A DNA stretch of 64,000 nt from Actinacidiphila yanglinensis (GCF_900107965.1 NZ_FNVU01000001.1:868001-932000), one strand, 5' to 3'; numbered from the stretch's first letter, positions 17,046 to 25,748 are shown. A program made the numbers and translations. The notes: a model not told the origin generated them from the letters alone.

Positions 17046-18551
17046 TCACGGTGCCCCCGGCGGCAGGAAGGGCAGCCCCTGCGGCGGGCCCTGCTCGATC
17101 AGCCGCAGCAGCGCGGCGGTGTCGGCGTGCTCCTCCACCAGGTCCGCCAGCCGCTCCAACTGGCCCTCGCGCAGGGCCTCGAAGACCGTGTCCGGGGCCG
17201 GGGCGAACCTCCGGCCCGCAACCTCGGCGACCTCGGTCAGGAACGCCCGCCGGAAGCCGTCGCTCTCCAGCGATCCGTGCCAGTGGGTGCCCCAGACCGC
17301 ACCGACCCGGCAGCCGTCGAGGAACGGCTCGTCGCCGCCGAGGAGTTCGGCCACGCCGTGGTGGATCTCGTAGCCGCGCACCGGCTCGCCGTACTGCGTG
17401 CCCTCGGGCCGGGCGAGGGTCTTCTCCCGGGCGAAGCGGACGCGGACCGGCAGCAGGCCGAGGCCCGGCACCGTGCCCTCCTTCGACTCCACCTCGTCGT
17501 CGATGCGTTCGGCGAGGATCTGGAAGCCGCCGCAGATGCCGAGCACCGGGCGGCCCTCGGCGGCGCGGCGGCGGACGGCGTCGGCCAGGCCCCGCTCGCG
17601 CAGCCAGGCCAGCGCGCGGACGGTGCCGCGGGTGCCGGGCAGGACCACCAGGTCCGCGTCGGCGAGTTCGTCCGGGCGGTCCACGAACCGCACCACCACA
17701 CCGGGCTCCGCGGCGAGCGCGTCGAGGTCGGTGAAGTTCGACATCAGCGGGACCGCGGCCACCGCCACCCGCAACACCTCGTCCCCGTGGGGCGGTTCGA
17801 CCGCGGACTCGCGCACGGCGCCGCGCAGCGACACCCGCAGGCCGTCCTCCTCGTCGATGCCGAGGCCGTGGGCGAAGGGGAGCACCCCGAGAGTGGGCCG
17901 GCCGGTGAGGGTGCGCAGCATGTCCAGACCGGGCTGGAGCAGCGACACGTCGCCGCGGAACTTGTTCACCAGGTAGCCCGCGATCAGCCGCTGGTCCTCC
18001 TTCGCGAGCAGGGCCGTCGTGCCGTAGAAGGACGCGAAGACGCCGCCGCGGTCGATGTCCCCGACCACCAGCACCGGCAGCCCGGCGCTCCTGGCCACGG
18101 CCATGTTGACGATGTCGGTACGGCGCAGGTTGATCTCCGCGGGGCTGCCCGCGCCCTCGCAGATCACGGCGTCGTGGCCACGGCCCAGCTCGGCCAGGCA
18201 CTCCACCACGGTGTCCAGCAACTCGGCCTGCCTGCCCCCGTGGTAGCCGCGTGCGCTCAGCTCGCCGACCGGCTTGCCCAGCACCACCACCTGGCTGCTG
18301 CGGTCGCTTCCGGGCTTGAGCAGCACCGGGTTCATCAGCGCCGACGGCTCCACCCGGGCGGCCTGCGCCTGCATCGCCTGCGCCCGGCCGATCTCAGCGC
18401 CCTCCCGGGTCACGTAGGAGTTCAGCGACATGTTCTGGCCCTTGAACGGCGCCACCCGCAGGCCCTTGCGGGTCAGCCACCGGCAGATCCCGGCGGTCAC
18501 CACGCTCTTCCCGGTGTCGGAGCCGGTCCCGGCGACCATCAGCCCCTTCAC
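17046..18551 (-). CDS. cobQ: Cobyric acid synthase (CobQ/CbiP)
   Basis: Predicted 501-residue glutamine-dependent amidase that makes the b, d, e and g amides giving cobyric acid. The N-terminal synthetase domain starts [20 protein letters not shown] and contains [13 protein letters not shown], typical of CobQ, plus [15 protein letters not shown]. The C-terminal glutaminase has the nucleophile Cys in [12 protein letters not shown] and His in [10 protein letters not shown] and [11 protein letters not shown]. The GTG at 18551 overlaps the cobD stop (GTGA). The frame is open well upstream, but that part is the shadow of cobD. Confidence 0.95.
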   Translation of the reverse strand: MKGLMVAGTGSDTGKSVVTAGICRWLTRKGLRVAPFKGQNMSLNSYVTREGAEIGRAQAMQAQAARVEPSALMNPVLLKPGSDRSSQVVVLGKPVGELSARGYHGGRQAELLDTVVECLAELGRGHDAVICEGAGSPAEINLRRTDIVNMAVARSAGLPVLVVGDIDRGGVFASFYGTTALLAKEDQRLIAGYLVNKFRGDVSLLQPGLDMLRTLTGRPTLGVLPFAHGLGIDEEDGLRVSLRGAVRESAVEPPHGDEVLRVAVAAVPLMSNFTDLDALAAEPGVVVRFVDRPDELADADLVVLPGTRGTVRALAWLRERGLADAVRRRAAEGRPVLGICGGFQILAERIDDEVESKEGTVPGLGLLPVRVRFAREKTLARPEGTQYGEPVRGYEIHHGVAELLGGDEPFLDGCRVGAVWGTHWHGSLESDGFRRAFLTEVAEVAGRRFAPAPDTVFEALREGQLERLADLVEEHADTAALLRLIEQGPPQGLPFLPPGAP

Positions 18552-19528
18552 GCCGCGCCCCCCTGGGGTGCCGCCGGCCCGGGGTGGGCCCGCCGCGCCC
18601 CGCGCGCCGCGGACAGCAGCACCGACGCGCCCAGCGCGAGCGCGCCGACCCGGCGGGACAGCCGGACCGCCCGGGGGATGTCGGCCGGCCCGGGCGGGCG
18701 GAACTCGGCGCCCAGCACCGGGCGGTGCTCGGTGTGCCCGCCGTACGACAGGGTGCCGCCCAGCCGCAGCCGCAGCGCCCCGGCGAACGCGGCCTCGACG
18801 GGACCGGCGTTGGGGGAGGGGTGGCGCGGGCCGTCCCGGCGGGCGGTGGCCAGCGCGGTCCGCGGGTACGGCGCGGCCAGCGCGGCCAGCGCGGCCGTGA
18901 GCCGGGCGCCCGGGTAGCCGAGGGCGTCGTCCAGCCGGGCGGCGGCCCACCCGAAGCGCAGATGGCGTGGGGAGCGGTGGCCGACCATCGCGTCCAGCGT
19001 GTTGGCGGCCCGGAAGCCGACCAGCCCGGGTATCCCGGCCAGCCCGCCCCACACGAGCGCGCCCACCACCGCGTCCGAGGTGTTCTCGGCGACCGACTCG
19101 ACGACGGCGCGCGCGAGCGCGTCCGCGTCCAGCGCGGCCGGGTCCCGCCCGCACAGGTGCGGCAGCCGGGCCCGCGCGGCGGCCAGATCGCCGGCCTCCA
19201 GCGCGGCACCGATCGTGCGGGCCTCCCGCGCGAGCGAGGTGCCGCCGAGCACCGACCAGGTGGCGGCGGCGGTGAGGGCGACGGACAGCGCCGGGCGGGA
19301 GCGGGCCGCGCGCTCGGCGACGGCCGCGCCGAGCGCCGCCCCCCCGACGCACAGCGCCGCGTAGGCCGCCCCGCTGCCTCGGTGGTCGCGCCACAGCCGC
19401 CGCTCCAGCGCGCCGGCGGCCCGCCCGAAGCCGGCCACCGGGTGGCCGCGGCGCGGATCGCCGGTCAGGAGGTCGCCGAGGAAGCCGAGCGTGGCGCCGT
19501 ACGCGAAGACGCGGTCGGCACGGCTCAT
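18548..19528 (-). CDS. cobD: Adenosylcobinamide-phosphate synthase (CobD/CbiB)
   Basis: Predicted 326-residue integral membrane enzyme that attaches (R)-1-amino-2-propanol or its phosphate to cobyric acid. Characteristic segments are GFLGDLLTGDPRRGHPVAGFGR near the N-terminus, ARAVVESVAENTSDAVVGALVWGG, GFRAANTLDAMVGHRS, and the C-terminal RDGPRHPSPNAGPVEAAFAGAL. Several hydrophobic helices are evident. No ribosome binding site lies just upstream of the ATG at 19528. Instead the start overlaps the stop of a 17-codon leader ORF (ATGA), which has a good site of its own. It is the first enzyme gene of the operon and lies downstream of a cobalamin riboswitch. Confidence 0.93.
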   Translation of the reverse strand: MSRADRVFAYGATLGFLGDLLTGDPRRGHPVAGFGRAAGALERRLWRDHRGSGAAYAALCVGGAALGAAVAERAARSRPALSVALTAAATWSVLGGTSLAREARTIGAALEAGDLAAARARLPHLCGRDPAALDADALARAVVESVAENTSDAVVGALVWGGLAGIPGLVGFRAANTLDAMVGHRSPRHLRFGWAAARLDDALGYPGARLTAALAALAAPYPRTALATARRDGPRHPSPNAGPVEAAFAGALRLRLGGTLSYGGHTEHRPVLGAEFRPPGPADIPRAVRLSRRVGALALGASVLLSAARGARRAHPGPAAPQGGAA

Positions 19529-19578
19529 GGTCGGGTCGTTTCGGCGGCCGAGGGCTCGGCGGCCTGCGTGCCTGGCAT
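19525..19578 (-). CDS. 17-residue leader ORF between the cobalamin riboswitch and cobD
   Basis: The peptide reads MPGTQAAEPSAAETTRP. Its ATG (19576-19578) follows a TGAGGA ribosome binding site about 8 nt upstream. Its TGA overlaps the cobD ATG as ATGA. cobD lacks its own Shine-Dalgarno sequence, so translation of cobD probably depends on ribosomes finishing this ORF. The peptide itself looks non-functional (Ala/Pro/Thr-rich); the act of translation is the likely function. A hairpin CAGGG-CGCGGA-CCCTG lies directly before its ribosome binding site and may be the switch's expression platform. Confidence 0.6.
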   Translation of the reverse strand: MPGTQAAEPSAAETTRP

Positions 19579-19611
19579 GGCGAAAGTCCTCACTCAGGGT
19601 CCGCGCCCTGG

Positions 19612-19800
19612 TTCGACGTGACCGGCGGTGAGAGTCTCCTGGCTCCCGGATCTACGCACTCCCGGTCTTCCAGCCGACCGGAGTCAGCCGTGACGTACGG
19701 GTTGGGAGTGCACTCCCCGGTGACAGTGGCGGGACCGCGCCGGATTCGCACCGGACTTCCTCTCCTGCCGCCGTATGGCTCCCGGCAGTTCACCACGCCC
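19612..19800 (-). promoter_or_regulatory. Cobalamin (AdoCbl-type) riboswitch
   Basis: Read on the minus strand, the segment contains the conserved B12 core: GTCCGGTGCGAATCCGG, then CCCGCCACTGT (19723-19733 on the complement), and the B12-box-like GAGCCAGGAGACTC near 19632-19646. The 5' and 3' ends can pair (CGTGG near 19793-19797 with TCACG near 19617-19621), giving a P1 helix. It lies about 85 nt upstream of cobD, so high cobalamin should shut off the cob operon. The switch probably acts on translation initiation at the leader ORF. Confidence 0.93.
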
Positions 19801-20261
19801 CCGGAAATCCAGTCAACCGACCCCCCCACCGCCCCCCCTGTAAGGAGGATCACCCCCTCACCTCACAAGAGCCCAACTCCCCAGCGCCACGGGCCCTCTT
19901 CCGCGCAAGGAGGGCAACCACTCAGGGGCGCGGGGACCCTTCACGCAAAATTGGCCGGCTACTCCGGGGGCGCGGCCCGCTCCGCGCAAAGGGGCCAACT
20001 CCCGGTGGCGCGGGGAACTGCTCCCGCAGAGCTTCGCCTGGGAGGTACCCCCACAACCGGCCACGGGCGGAAGCGCGGGAGCATCCCGGCACCGTGACGG
20101 CGAGTGGCCGTCCCCCTCCGGCACCCGGGCGGAACCTCGGAGGGCCGCGGTACGGAAAACGGCAGGAGCCCTCGCCGTAGACGCACCCGGGCGGAAACGC
20201 CAGAAAGCCGCGCCGCAAGGGCCCCCGGGGGAACCCACCACGGCGCGGCCCTCCGCAGGAG
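19801..20261. repeat. Intergenic region with copies B and C of the dispersed GGGGCGCGGGGA repeat
   Basis: No gene is supported. Two tandem degenerate copies occur at 19896-19941 and 19978-20022. Both run CTCTTCCGCGCAAGG-like, then a CCAACT/ACCACT stretch, then GGCGCGGGGA. They match copy A (4483-4532) and copy D (24300-24348). The remaining sequence holds inverted GC-rich pieces and, near 19840, the likely upstream promoter region of the cobalamin operon, for which I could not define convincing -35 and -10 hexamers. Confidence 0.65.
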
Positions 20262-20471
20262 CTACCCCGCGATGAGGTCGATCCCGTACGCGACAGCCGC
20301 CGCACACGCGGCGAAACAGACGTACGCGGCGGTGCGCCCGAGCACTCCCGCCCCGCCCCCACCCGGCCGGGACATCCCGACGATCCCGAGGGTGAAGACG
20401 CCCACCAGCCCGACCGTGGACAGGAGAGTGACGGCCAGGACCGTGCCGAGCGCGTGCCAGTCGATGGTCAT
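20262..20471 (-). CDS. Small membrane protein downstream of pit
   Basis: Predicted 69-residue integral membrane protein with two hydrophobic segments (TVLAVTLLSTVGLVGVFTLGIVG and AAYVCFAACAAAVAYGIDLI) joined by a glycine-rich loop. It starts 11 bp after the pit stop codon with an AAGGG site, so the two are cotranscribed and presumably PhoP-controlled together. A small partner or regulator of the Pit transporter is the obvious guess. In S. coelicolor a similar small gene sits next to the homologous transporter, as I recall. No biochemical role is known to me. Confidence 0.75.
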   Translation of the reverse strand: MTIDWHALGTVLAVTLLSTVGLVGVFTLGIVGMSRPGGGGAGVLGRTAAYVCFAACAAAVAYGIDLIAG

Positions 20472-20482
20472 GTCGATGCCCT

Positions 20483-21718
20483 TCAGGCCGTGGTGGGAGT
20501 GCGGGTGGGAGCGGAGGGGGCGGCGGCAGCCGGCGGTGGCGTGACCGGAGCGATCGCCGGGGCGACCTCGTCGGCCGCCTCGACCGACGGAGTCACCTGC
20601 ACGGTCACCACGTCCACCGGGTCGTTCACGTTCGCGCGCGTGACGGGCTTGCGCCTGGACGCCGCGCGGACCGCGACGCACACCGCGAGGCCGATCACGC
20701 CGACCGTGGTGACACCCCAGGTGCCGCGGTCGGCGAGGTATGCCGCGCCGCCCGCGACCAGGCCCGCGGCCGGCAGCGTGAGCGCCCACGCGGCGACCAT
20801 GCGGCCGGCCGTGCCCCAGCGGACCACCGCGCCGGTGCGGCCCAGTCCCGCGCCGAGCACGGAACCGGAGCACACCTGGGTGGTGGACAGTGCGAAGCCG
20901 AGGTGGGAGGAGGCGAGGATGGTGGCGGCGGCACCGGTCTGCGCCGCGAAGCCCTGCTGCGGCTGGATGTCGGTGATGCCGCGCCCGACGGTGCGGATGA
21001 TCCGCCAGCCGCCGATGTAGGTCCCGAGCGCGATGGCGGTGCCGGCCGAGCAGATGACCCACAGCGGGGGGTTGGAGCCCGGCGCGATGACGCCGCCCGC
21101 GATGAGGGCGAGGGTGATGACGCCCATGGTCTTCTGTGCGTCGTTGGTGCCGTGCGCCAGCGAGACCAGGCCGGCCGAGGCGATCTGCCCGGCCCGGTAG
21201 CCGCGTGAGGTGGCCGCGGGATCGGCGTTGCGGCCGAGCCGGTAGGTGAGCCGGGTGGCGAGCATGGAGGCGAGACCGGCCACGATCGGCGCGGCCACGG
21301 CCGGGATGATCACCTTGGTGACGACCGCGTCGCCGTTGACGCCGTGGGCGCCGACCGAGACGAGGGTGGCGCCGATCAGTCCGCCGAAGAGGGCGTGCGA
21401 GGAACTGGAGGGGAGCCCGGCCAGCCAGGTGACCAGGTTCCAGACGATGGCGCCGACCAGCGCGGCGAAGATCATCGCGGGTCTGATCCCTGCTGACTCG
21501 TCGACGATCCCGCCGGAGATCGTCTTGGCGACCTCCACCGACAGGAAGGCGCCGACCAGGTTGAGTACGGCTGACATGCCCACCGCGATCCGGGGCCCGA
21601 GCGCGCCGGTCGAGATGGTGGTCGCCATGGCGTTGGCGGTGTCGTGGAAGCCGTTGGTGAAGTCGAAGACGAGAGCGGTGGCGATCACGAGTCCGATCAG
21701 GAGCGTGATGTGTTCCAT
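20483..21718 (-). CDS. pit: Low-affinity inorganic phosphate transporter, Pit family
   Basis: Predicted 411-residue membrane symporter for metal-phosphate and H+. The duplicated family signature is present: FDFTNGFHDTANAMATTISTG near the N-terminus and GLVSLAHGTNDAQKTMGVI in the second half, plus GLPSSSSHALFGGLIGA. There are about ten membrane helices and a Pro/Ala-rich cytosolic tail. I chose the ATG at 21718. An upstream in-frame ATG at 21769 abuts a PHO box and so probably lies in or before the promoter. Two PHO-box-like elements upstream suggest PhoR-PhoP control. Confidence 0.92.
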   Translation of the reverse strand: MEHITLLIGLVIATALVFDFTNGFHDTANAMATTISTGALGPRIAVGMSAVLNLVGAFLSVEVAKTISGGIVDESAGIRPAMIFAALVGAIVWNLVTWLAGLPSSSSHALFGGLIGATLVSVGAHGVNGDAVVTKVIIPAVAAPIVAGLASMLATRLTYRLGRNADPAATSRGYRAGQIASAGLVSLAHGTNDAQKTMGVITLALIAGGVIAPGSNPPLWVICSAGTAIALGTYIGGWRIIRTVGRGITDIQPQQGFAAQTGAAATILASSHLGFALSTTQVCSGSVLGAGLGRTGAVVRWGTAGRMVAAWALTLPAAGLVAGGAAYLADRGTWGVTTVGVIGLAVCVAVRAASRRKPVTRANVNDPVDVVTVQVTPSVEAADEVAPAIAPVTPPPAAAAPSAPTRTPTTA

Positions 21719-21766
21719 GGGCCCAGCAATCGTTCGGTCGGGCAGGGGCGAGGCGAACGTACGGAT

Positions 21767-21829
21767 CATTGATGAACGGAAGGTGAACTGGGAGCGGACT
21801 CAGGGTGCCGACATGAATCATCGGTGAAC
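21767..21829 (-). promoter_or_regulatory. Two PHO boxes upstream of pit
   Basis: On the minus strand, GTTCACCTTCC followed directly by GTTCATCAATG (complement of 21767-21788) is a good pair of 11-bp direct repeats of the Streptomyces PhoP type. A second, weaker pair, GTTCACCGATG then ATTCATGTCGG (complement of 21808-21829), lies 19 bp further upstream. Together they predict PhoP binding over the pit promoter. Confidence 0.7.
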
Positions 21830-21909
21830 ACGGGGAGATCGGGAAGGGGTCGCGCGGAGATCGGCGGGAGTTGGTCCGGGCGTACCCGCGGCAGCGAAAC
21901 GAGCGTTGT

Positions 21910-23298
21910 TCAGTGCCCCGTGAGCCGGTCCGCCCAGCGCGCCACCGGGTCCGTCGCCGCGCTGCGCCCGTTCGACTCGCGCCGGTCCGCGCCCCGGTAG
22001 GCCGCGTAGATCCCGCGCACCGCCGCCCAGCGCACCGGCTCCGGCTCCCAGCGCCGCACCCGGTGCCCCACCCACGGCAGCGCGGTCAGTTCGGTGCGCT
22101 GCCCCTGCCCGGAGTCCAGCAGCACCAGGTCCCGCAGGGTGCGCGCGGCCAGGTTCGACGTCGCCACGCCGCTGCCGACGTATCCGCCCGCCCACCCGGT
22201 CCCGCTCGTCCGGTCCAGGTGCACGCTCGCGCACCAGTCCCGCGGCACCCCGAGCACGCCCGACCAGGCGTGGTCCACCGCGACCCCGGCCGCCGCGGGA
22301 AACATCCGGACCAGCATCCGCCGCAGCGCGTCGACCGTCGCGGCCGACGTGCCCCCGTCGGCGTCGGTCCGCGACCCGAAGCGGTACGGCACCCCGCGCC
22401 CGCCCAGCGCGATCCGGCCGTCCGCGGTGCGCTGCGCGTACACGTAGGCGTGCGCCATGTCGCCGAGCACCTCACGTCCCTCCCACCCGATCGTCGCCCA
22501 CACCTGCTCCGGTAGCGGCTCGGTCGCGATCATCGAGGAGTTCATCGGCAGCCAGGTCCGGCGCTGACCGCTCAGCCCGGCCGTGAACCCCTCGGTGCAG
22601 CGCAGCACGTACGGCGCCCGCACCGTGCCGTACGGGGTCACCGCGTGCTGGGCGCGGATCGCGGTCACCGCGGTGCCCTCGTGCACGGTCACGCCCAGCC
22701 GTTCCACCGCCGCTGCCAGCCCCTGCACCAGCTTCGCCGGGTGCACCCGCGCGCCGTGCGGGGTCCAGGTGCCGCCGACGGTGCCCGCCACCCGGACCCG
22801 CCGTGCCGACTCCGCCGCCCCGAGCAGGATCCGGTCCGTCTCCCCGAACGACACCTCCGACTCGTGGTACGCCTTCAGCCGCGCCAACTGGGCGGGGGAG
22901 CGGGCCACTTCGAGCACCCCGCCCTGCTGGATGTCGGCGTCGACACCCTCCCGCGCGGCGACCCGCACCACCTCACCGACGGTGTCGTTCATCGCCCGCT
23001 GGAGCGCCTGCGCCGCCCGGTGGCCGTGCAGCGCCGCGTAGCGGTCACGGCCCGCGATGCCGTTGTAGAGCCATCCGCCGTTGCGGCCCGACGCGCCGTA
23101 CCCGCAGAACCGCGCCTCCAGCACGGTGATCCGCAGGAAGGGCGCCGCCTGCTTCAGGTAGTACGCCGTCCACAGGCCGGTGTAGCCGCCGCCCACGATC
23201 ACCACGTCCGCGTCCGTGTCGCCCGGCAGCGGCTCGCGCGGGGCCGGTATGCCGCTGCCCGCGTACCAGAAGGAGATGCCGCCGTTGACCGTGCCCAT
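21910..23298 (-). CDS. FAD-dependent oxidoreductase, DAO family
   Basis: Predicted 462-residue cytoplasmic flavoprotein. The Rossmann dinucleotide-binding motif VVIVGGGYTGLWTAYYL is followed by an acidic residue at the end of the second strand (VLEAR). The GASGRNGGWLYNG stretch is typical of the glycine oxidase/gamma-glutamylputrescine oxidase branch of the D-amino-acid oxidase family, and the C-terminal WSGVLGVPRDW ... YVGSGVATSNLAART closes the FAD site. It likely oxidises an amine or amino acid; the substrate is not evident. The ATG at 23298 follows GGGGAAATC. It is divergent from a class II aldolase gene, whose substrate might be related. Confidence 0.85.
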   Translation of the reverse strand: MGTVNGGISFWYAGSGIPAPREPLPGDTDADVVIVGGGYTGLWTAYYLKQAAPFLRITVLEARFCGYGASGRNGGWLYNGIAGRDRYAALHGHRAAQALQRAMNDTVGEVVRVAAREGVDADIQQGGVLEVARSPAQLARLKAYHESEVSFGETDRILLGAAESARRVRVAGTVGGTWTPHGARVHPAKLVQGLAAAVERLGVTVHEGTAVTAIRAQHAVTPYGTVRAPYVLRCTEGFTAGLSGQRRTWLPMNSSMIATEPLPEQVWATIGWEGREVLGDMAHAYVYAQRTADGRIALGGRGVPYRFGSRTDADGGTSAATVDALRRMLVRMFPAAAGVAVDHAWSGVLGVPRDWCASVHLDRTSGTGWAGGYVGSGVATSNLAARTLRDLVLLDSGQGQRTELTALPWVGHRVRRWEPEPVRWAAVRGIYAAYRGADRRESNGRSAATDPVARWADRLTGH

Positions 23299-23466
23299 GA
23301 TTTCCCCGCGATTCCGTGATTGCGTGCCGGCCCGCGTGTGCCCGGCCCGCCGCCCGGGCACGCCGTGGGTGGTGTGCGGACGCTACTGCCGGCCGGGCCG
23401 GCCCGGCAATGTCCTGCGGCATCCTCGAACCACTTCGGCAGCACCCCTGGCAACAAGGAGAACCCT

Positions 23467-24132
23467 GTGCGCGACGCAGAGCAGAAGACCTGGTCCGACG
23501 TGGTCGACGCGGCCCGCCGTACCGTCGCCGACGGCCTGGTCGTCGGCACGTCCGGCAACGTGTCCGCCCGCGTCGGCGACGATCTGGTGCTCGTCACCCC
23601 GACCGGCGTGCCCTACCACCGGCTCGGCCCCGACGACGTGGTCGCCGTCGACCTCGGCACCGGCCGCCAGGTGCGGGGCTCGCTCCGTCCGACCAGCGAA
23701 CTCCCGCTCCACCTCGCGGTCTACCGGGGTACCGACGCCCGCGCCCTCGTGCACACCCACGCGCCGCACGCCACCGCCGTCTCCACGCTCGTCTCCGAGC
23801 TGCCGCCGATCCACTACATGACGGCCGACCTCGGCGGACCGGTCCGCGTCGCCGACTACGCCCTCTACGGCACGCCCGAGCTGGCCGACGCCGTCCTGCA
23901 CGCCCTCCGCGACCGGCGTACCGCGTGCCTCATGCGGAACCACGGGATGATCAGTCTCGGCGAGAGCCTTGAGCAGGCGTACGACCGCGGGGCCCAGCTC
24001 GAATGGATGTGCCGCGTGTGGCTGGCCGCCAGCTCCACGGGGGCGGCCCCCGTCGTCCTTTCCCCCGCCGAGCTGGCGGCGGCCTCAGCGAAGCTCTCCG
24101 GCTACGGCCAGCGCTCCCCGGGGCGCCCCTGA
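23467..24132 (+). CDS. Class II aldolase/adducin family protein (fuculose-phosphate aldolase-like)
   Basis: Predicted 221-residue cytoplasmic zinc aldolase. Family landmarks are GTSGNVSARVGDDLVLVTPTGVPY near the N-terminus, the catalytic Glu in RPTSELPLHL, the zinc-binding HTHAPHATAVS, and the third zinc His in LMRNHGMISLG. The length fits L-fuculose-phosphate aldolase and L-ribulose-5-phosphate 4-epimerase. The GTG at 23467 was chosen because AAGGAG lies at the right distance; the frame is open upstream but without a site. The true sugar phosphate substrate cannot be assigned. Confidence 0.9.
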   Translation: MRDAEQKTWSDVVDAARRTVADGLVVGTSGNVSARVGDDLVLVTPTGVPYHRLGPDDVVAVDLGTGRQVRGSLRPTSELPLHLAVYRGTDARALVHTHAPHATAVSTLVSELPPIHYMTADLGGPVRVADYALYGTPELADAVLHALRDRRTACLMRNHGMISLGESLEQAYDRGAQLEWMCRVWLAASSTGAAPVVLSPAELAAASAKLSGYGQRSPGRP

Positions 24133-24160
24133 CCCCCCGGGGTGCCCCTGACCGCCGGTC

Positions 24161-24497
24161 GAGGGACCACCTGCCGGCGGTGGGTTGGCCGCGCAGTTCC
24201 CCGCGCCCCTTCGGGGCACCTCCTCCGTGGGAGTCGCCCGAGCCCGCGAGCCCCCGAGGCTGCCCCGGAGCGCAGTTCCCCATGCCCTTGGTGGTGACCC
24301 TCTTTTCGCGGAGGCACCCGCACGAACCAGGGGCGCGGGGAACTGCGCGACAAGCCACCGCGGACCGCAAGGTCCCGTGACGGGCAGGAGGGGGCAGCCT
24401 CGGGGGCCCGCGGTGGTGGCCCGACTCCTGCGAAGGACCTGCCCCGAAGGGGCGCGGGGAACTGCGCGCTCAGCCACCCACCGGCAGGTGGTCCCTC
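24161..24497. repeat. Nested inverted-repeat element of about 337 bp (includes repeat copy D)
   Basis: The gap between the aldolase and the hydrolase is almost one large imperfect palindrome. The outer 56-bp arms are 24161-24216 and 24442-24497. Within them a 26-bp block (24191-24216 against 24442-24467) and a 17-bp block (24161-24177 against 24481-24497) are exact reverse complements. The arms continue less perfectly inwards to CCCCCGAGGCTGCC (24251-24264) and its complement at 24393-24406. Inside lies a second inverted repeat, 24270-24292 against 24326-24348 (20 of 23). Every arm carries the GCGGGGAACTGCGC core. No convincing ORF is present. Confidence 0.85.
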
Positions 24498-24566
24498 AAC
24501 CGGCAGGACGGAGCACCCCGGGAGGTCAGGTGGCGGCCCAACGGGAGCACGCTCAGACTGGGGGCG

Positions 24567-25694
24567 ATGCGCCTTCGATACGCGGTGGCCGCGGCGGCCA
24601 CACTCGTGGTGGGTGCCGGCACGGCCGCGCTGGCGGCAGGCCGGTACGGATCGGGCTTCGCCCTGAAACCGGCGATCGCGGGCCCGGCCCCCGAGGGCCT
24701 CATCACGGTGCACAGCGTGACGGGCGACCGCGTCGTCCTGACCCGCACCCCCGCCGCGGAGCGCCCCGGCGTCTACGGCCTGACCGGCGCGGGCGTGCAC
24801 GCCACCGTGGGCCGGGTGGTCGCCGAGAACGGTCACTCCGTCACGCGCGTCCTGCTCCGCGTCGACAAGGGCGCGCTGGACGCGGGCGTGTTCGTCCGCA
24901 TGACCCCGCAGGCGTACACCGGCGACCCGCGCACCGCGCACGGCCTGGAGTTCACCGAGACGATGGTCCCCGGCGAGCTCGGCATGCTGCCCGCGTGGTA
25001 CCTGCCCGGCGCGCGCGCCACCTGGGTGCTGGCGGTGCACGGCGTCGGCGCCACCCGCGAGCAGGTCCTGCCCGTGCTGCCCGCCCTGCACGGCTTCCGG
25101 CTTCCGGTCCTGGTGCCCACCTACCGCAACGACTCCGGCGCCCCCGCGTCACCCGACGGCATCGGCCACCTCGGCGCCACCGAGTGGCACGACCTGGACG
25201 CGGCGATGCGCTACGCCGTCGAGCACGGGGCGGCCCGGCTCGTGCTGTACGGCTGGTCGAGCGGCGCCGTGATGGCCCTGCGCGCCCTGCACCGCTCGCC
25301 GGCCGCCGGCAAGGTCACCGGCCTGATCCTCGACTCCCCGGTGCTCGACTGGCGCTCCACGGTCAACGCCGCGGTGCGCTCGCGGGGCCTGCCCGGCGCG
25401 CTCACCCCGCTCGCGGTGCGGGCCGCCGAGGGCCGTACCGGGGTGCGCGCCGCACGGCACACCGCCGCCGACACCGAGGCCGCGGTGCCGGTCCGGCCGC
25501 ACGTCCCGACCCTGATCGTGCACGGCCCCGACGACGACTTCGCCCCCTGGTCCGCCTCCCGCGCGCTCGCCGACCGCTACCCGGACAAGGTCTCGCTGCG
25601 GCAGGTCTCCGGAGCCGGCCACACCGCGATGTGGAACGCCGATCCGAAGGAGTACGAGGAGACGCTGCGGCGCTTCCTCACCCCGCTCATGTGA
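24567..25694 (+). CDS. Alpha/beta hydrolase, membrane-anchored or secreted
   Basis: Predicted 375-residue hydrolase with an N-terminal hydrophobic segment (YAVAAAATLVVGAGTAALAAG) acting as signal or anchor. The alpha/beta fold begins near residue 150 (WVLAVHGVG). The catalytic triad is readable: Ser in LYGWSSGAVMAL, Asp in VHGPDDDFAPW, and His in VSGAGHTAMW. This is the peptidase S9/lipase-like layout; the substrate is unknown. The ATG lies 7 nt after CAGACT, so the message may be leaderless. The 200 residues before the active-site serine include a beta-rich N-terminal region without an obvious match. Confidence 0.85.
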   Translation: MRLRYAVAAAATLVVGAGTAALAAGRYGSGFALKPAIAGPAPEGLITVHSVTGDRVVLTRTPAAERPGVYGLTGAGVHATVGRVVAENGHSVTRVLLRVDKGALDAGVFVRMTPQAYTGDPRTAHGLEFTETMVPGELGMLPAWYLPGARATWVLAVHGVGATREQVLPVLPALHGFRLPVLVPTYRNDSGAPASPDGIGHLGATEWHDLDAAMRYAVEHGAARLVLYGWSSGAVMALRALHRSPAAGKVTGLILDSPVLDWRSTVNAAVRSRGLPGALTPLAVRAAEGRTGVRAARHTAADTEAAVPVRPHVPTLIVHGPDDDFAPWSASRALADRYPDKVSLRQVSGAGHTAMWNADPKEYEETLRRFLTPLM

Positions 25695-25748
25695 GCGCCT
25701 TCACACGCGGGTTTGGGATTATGGGCGCTGAGCGGCGAGACTGATCAG

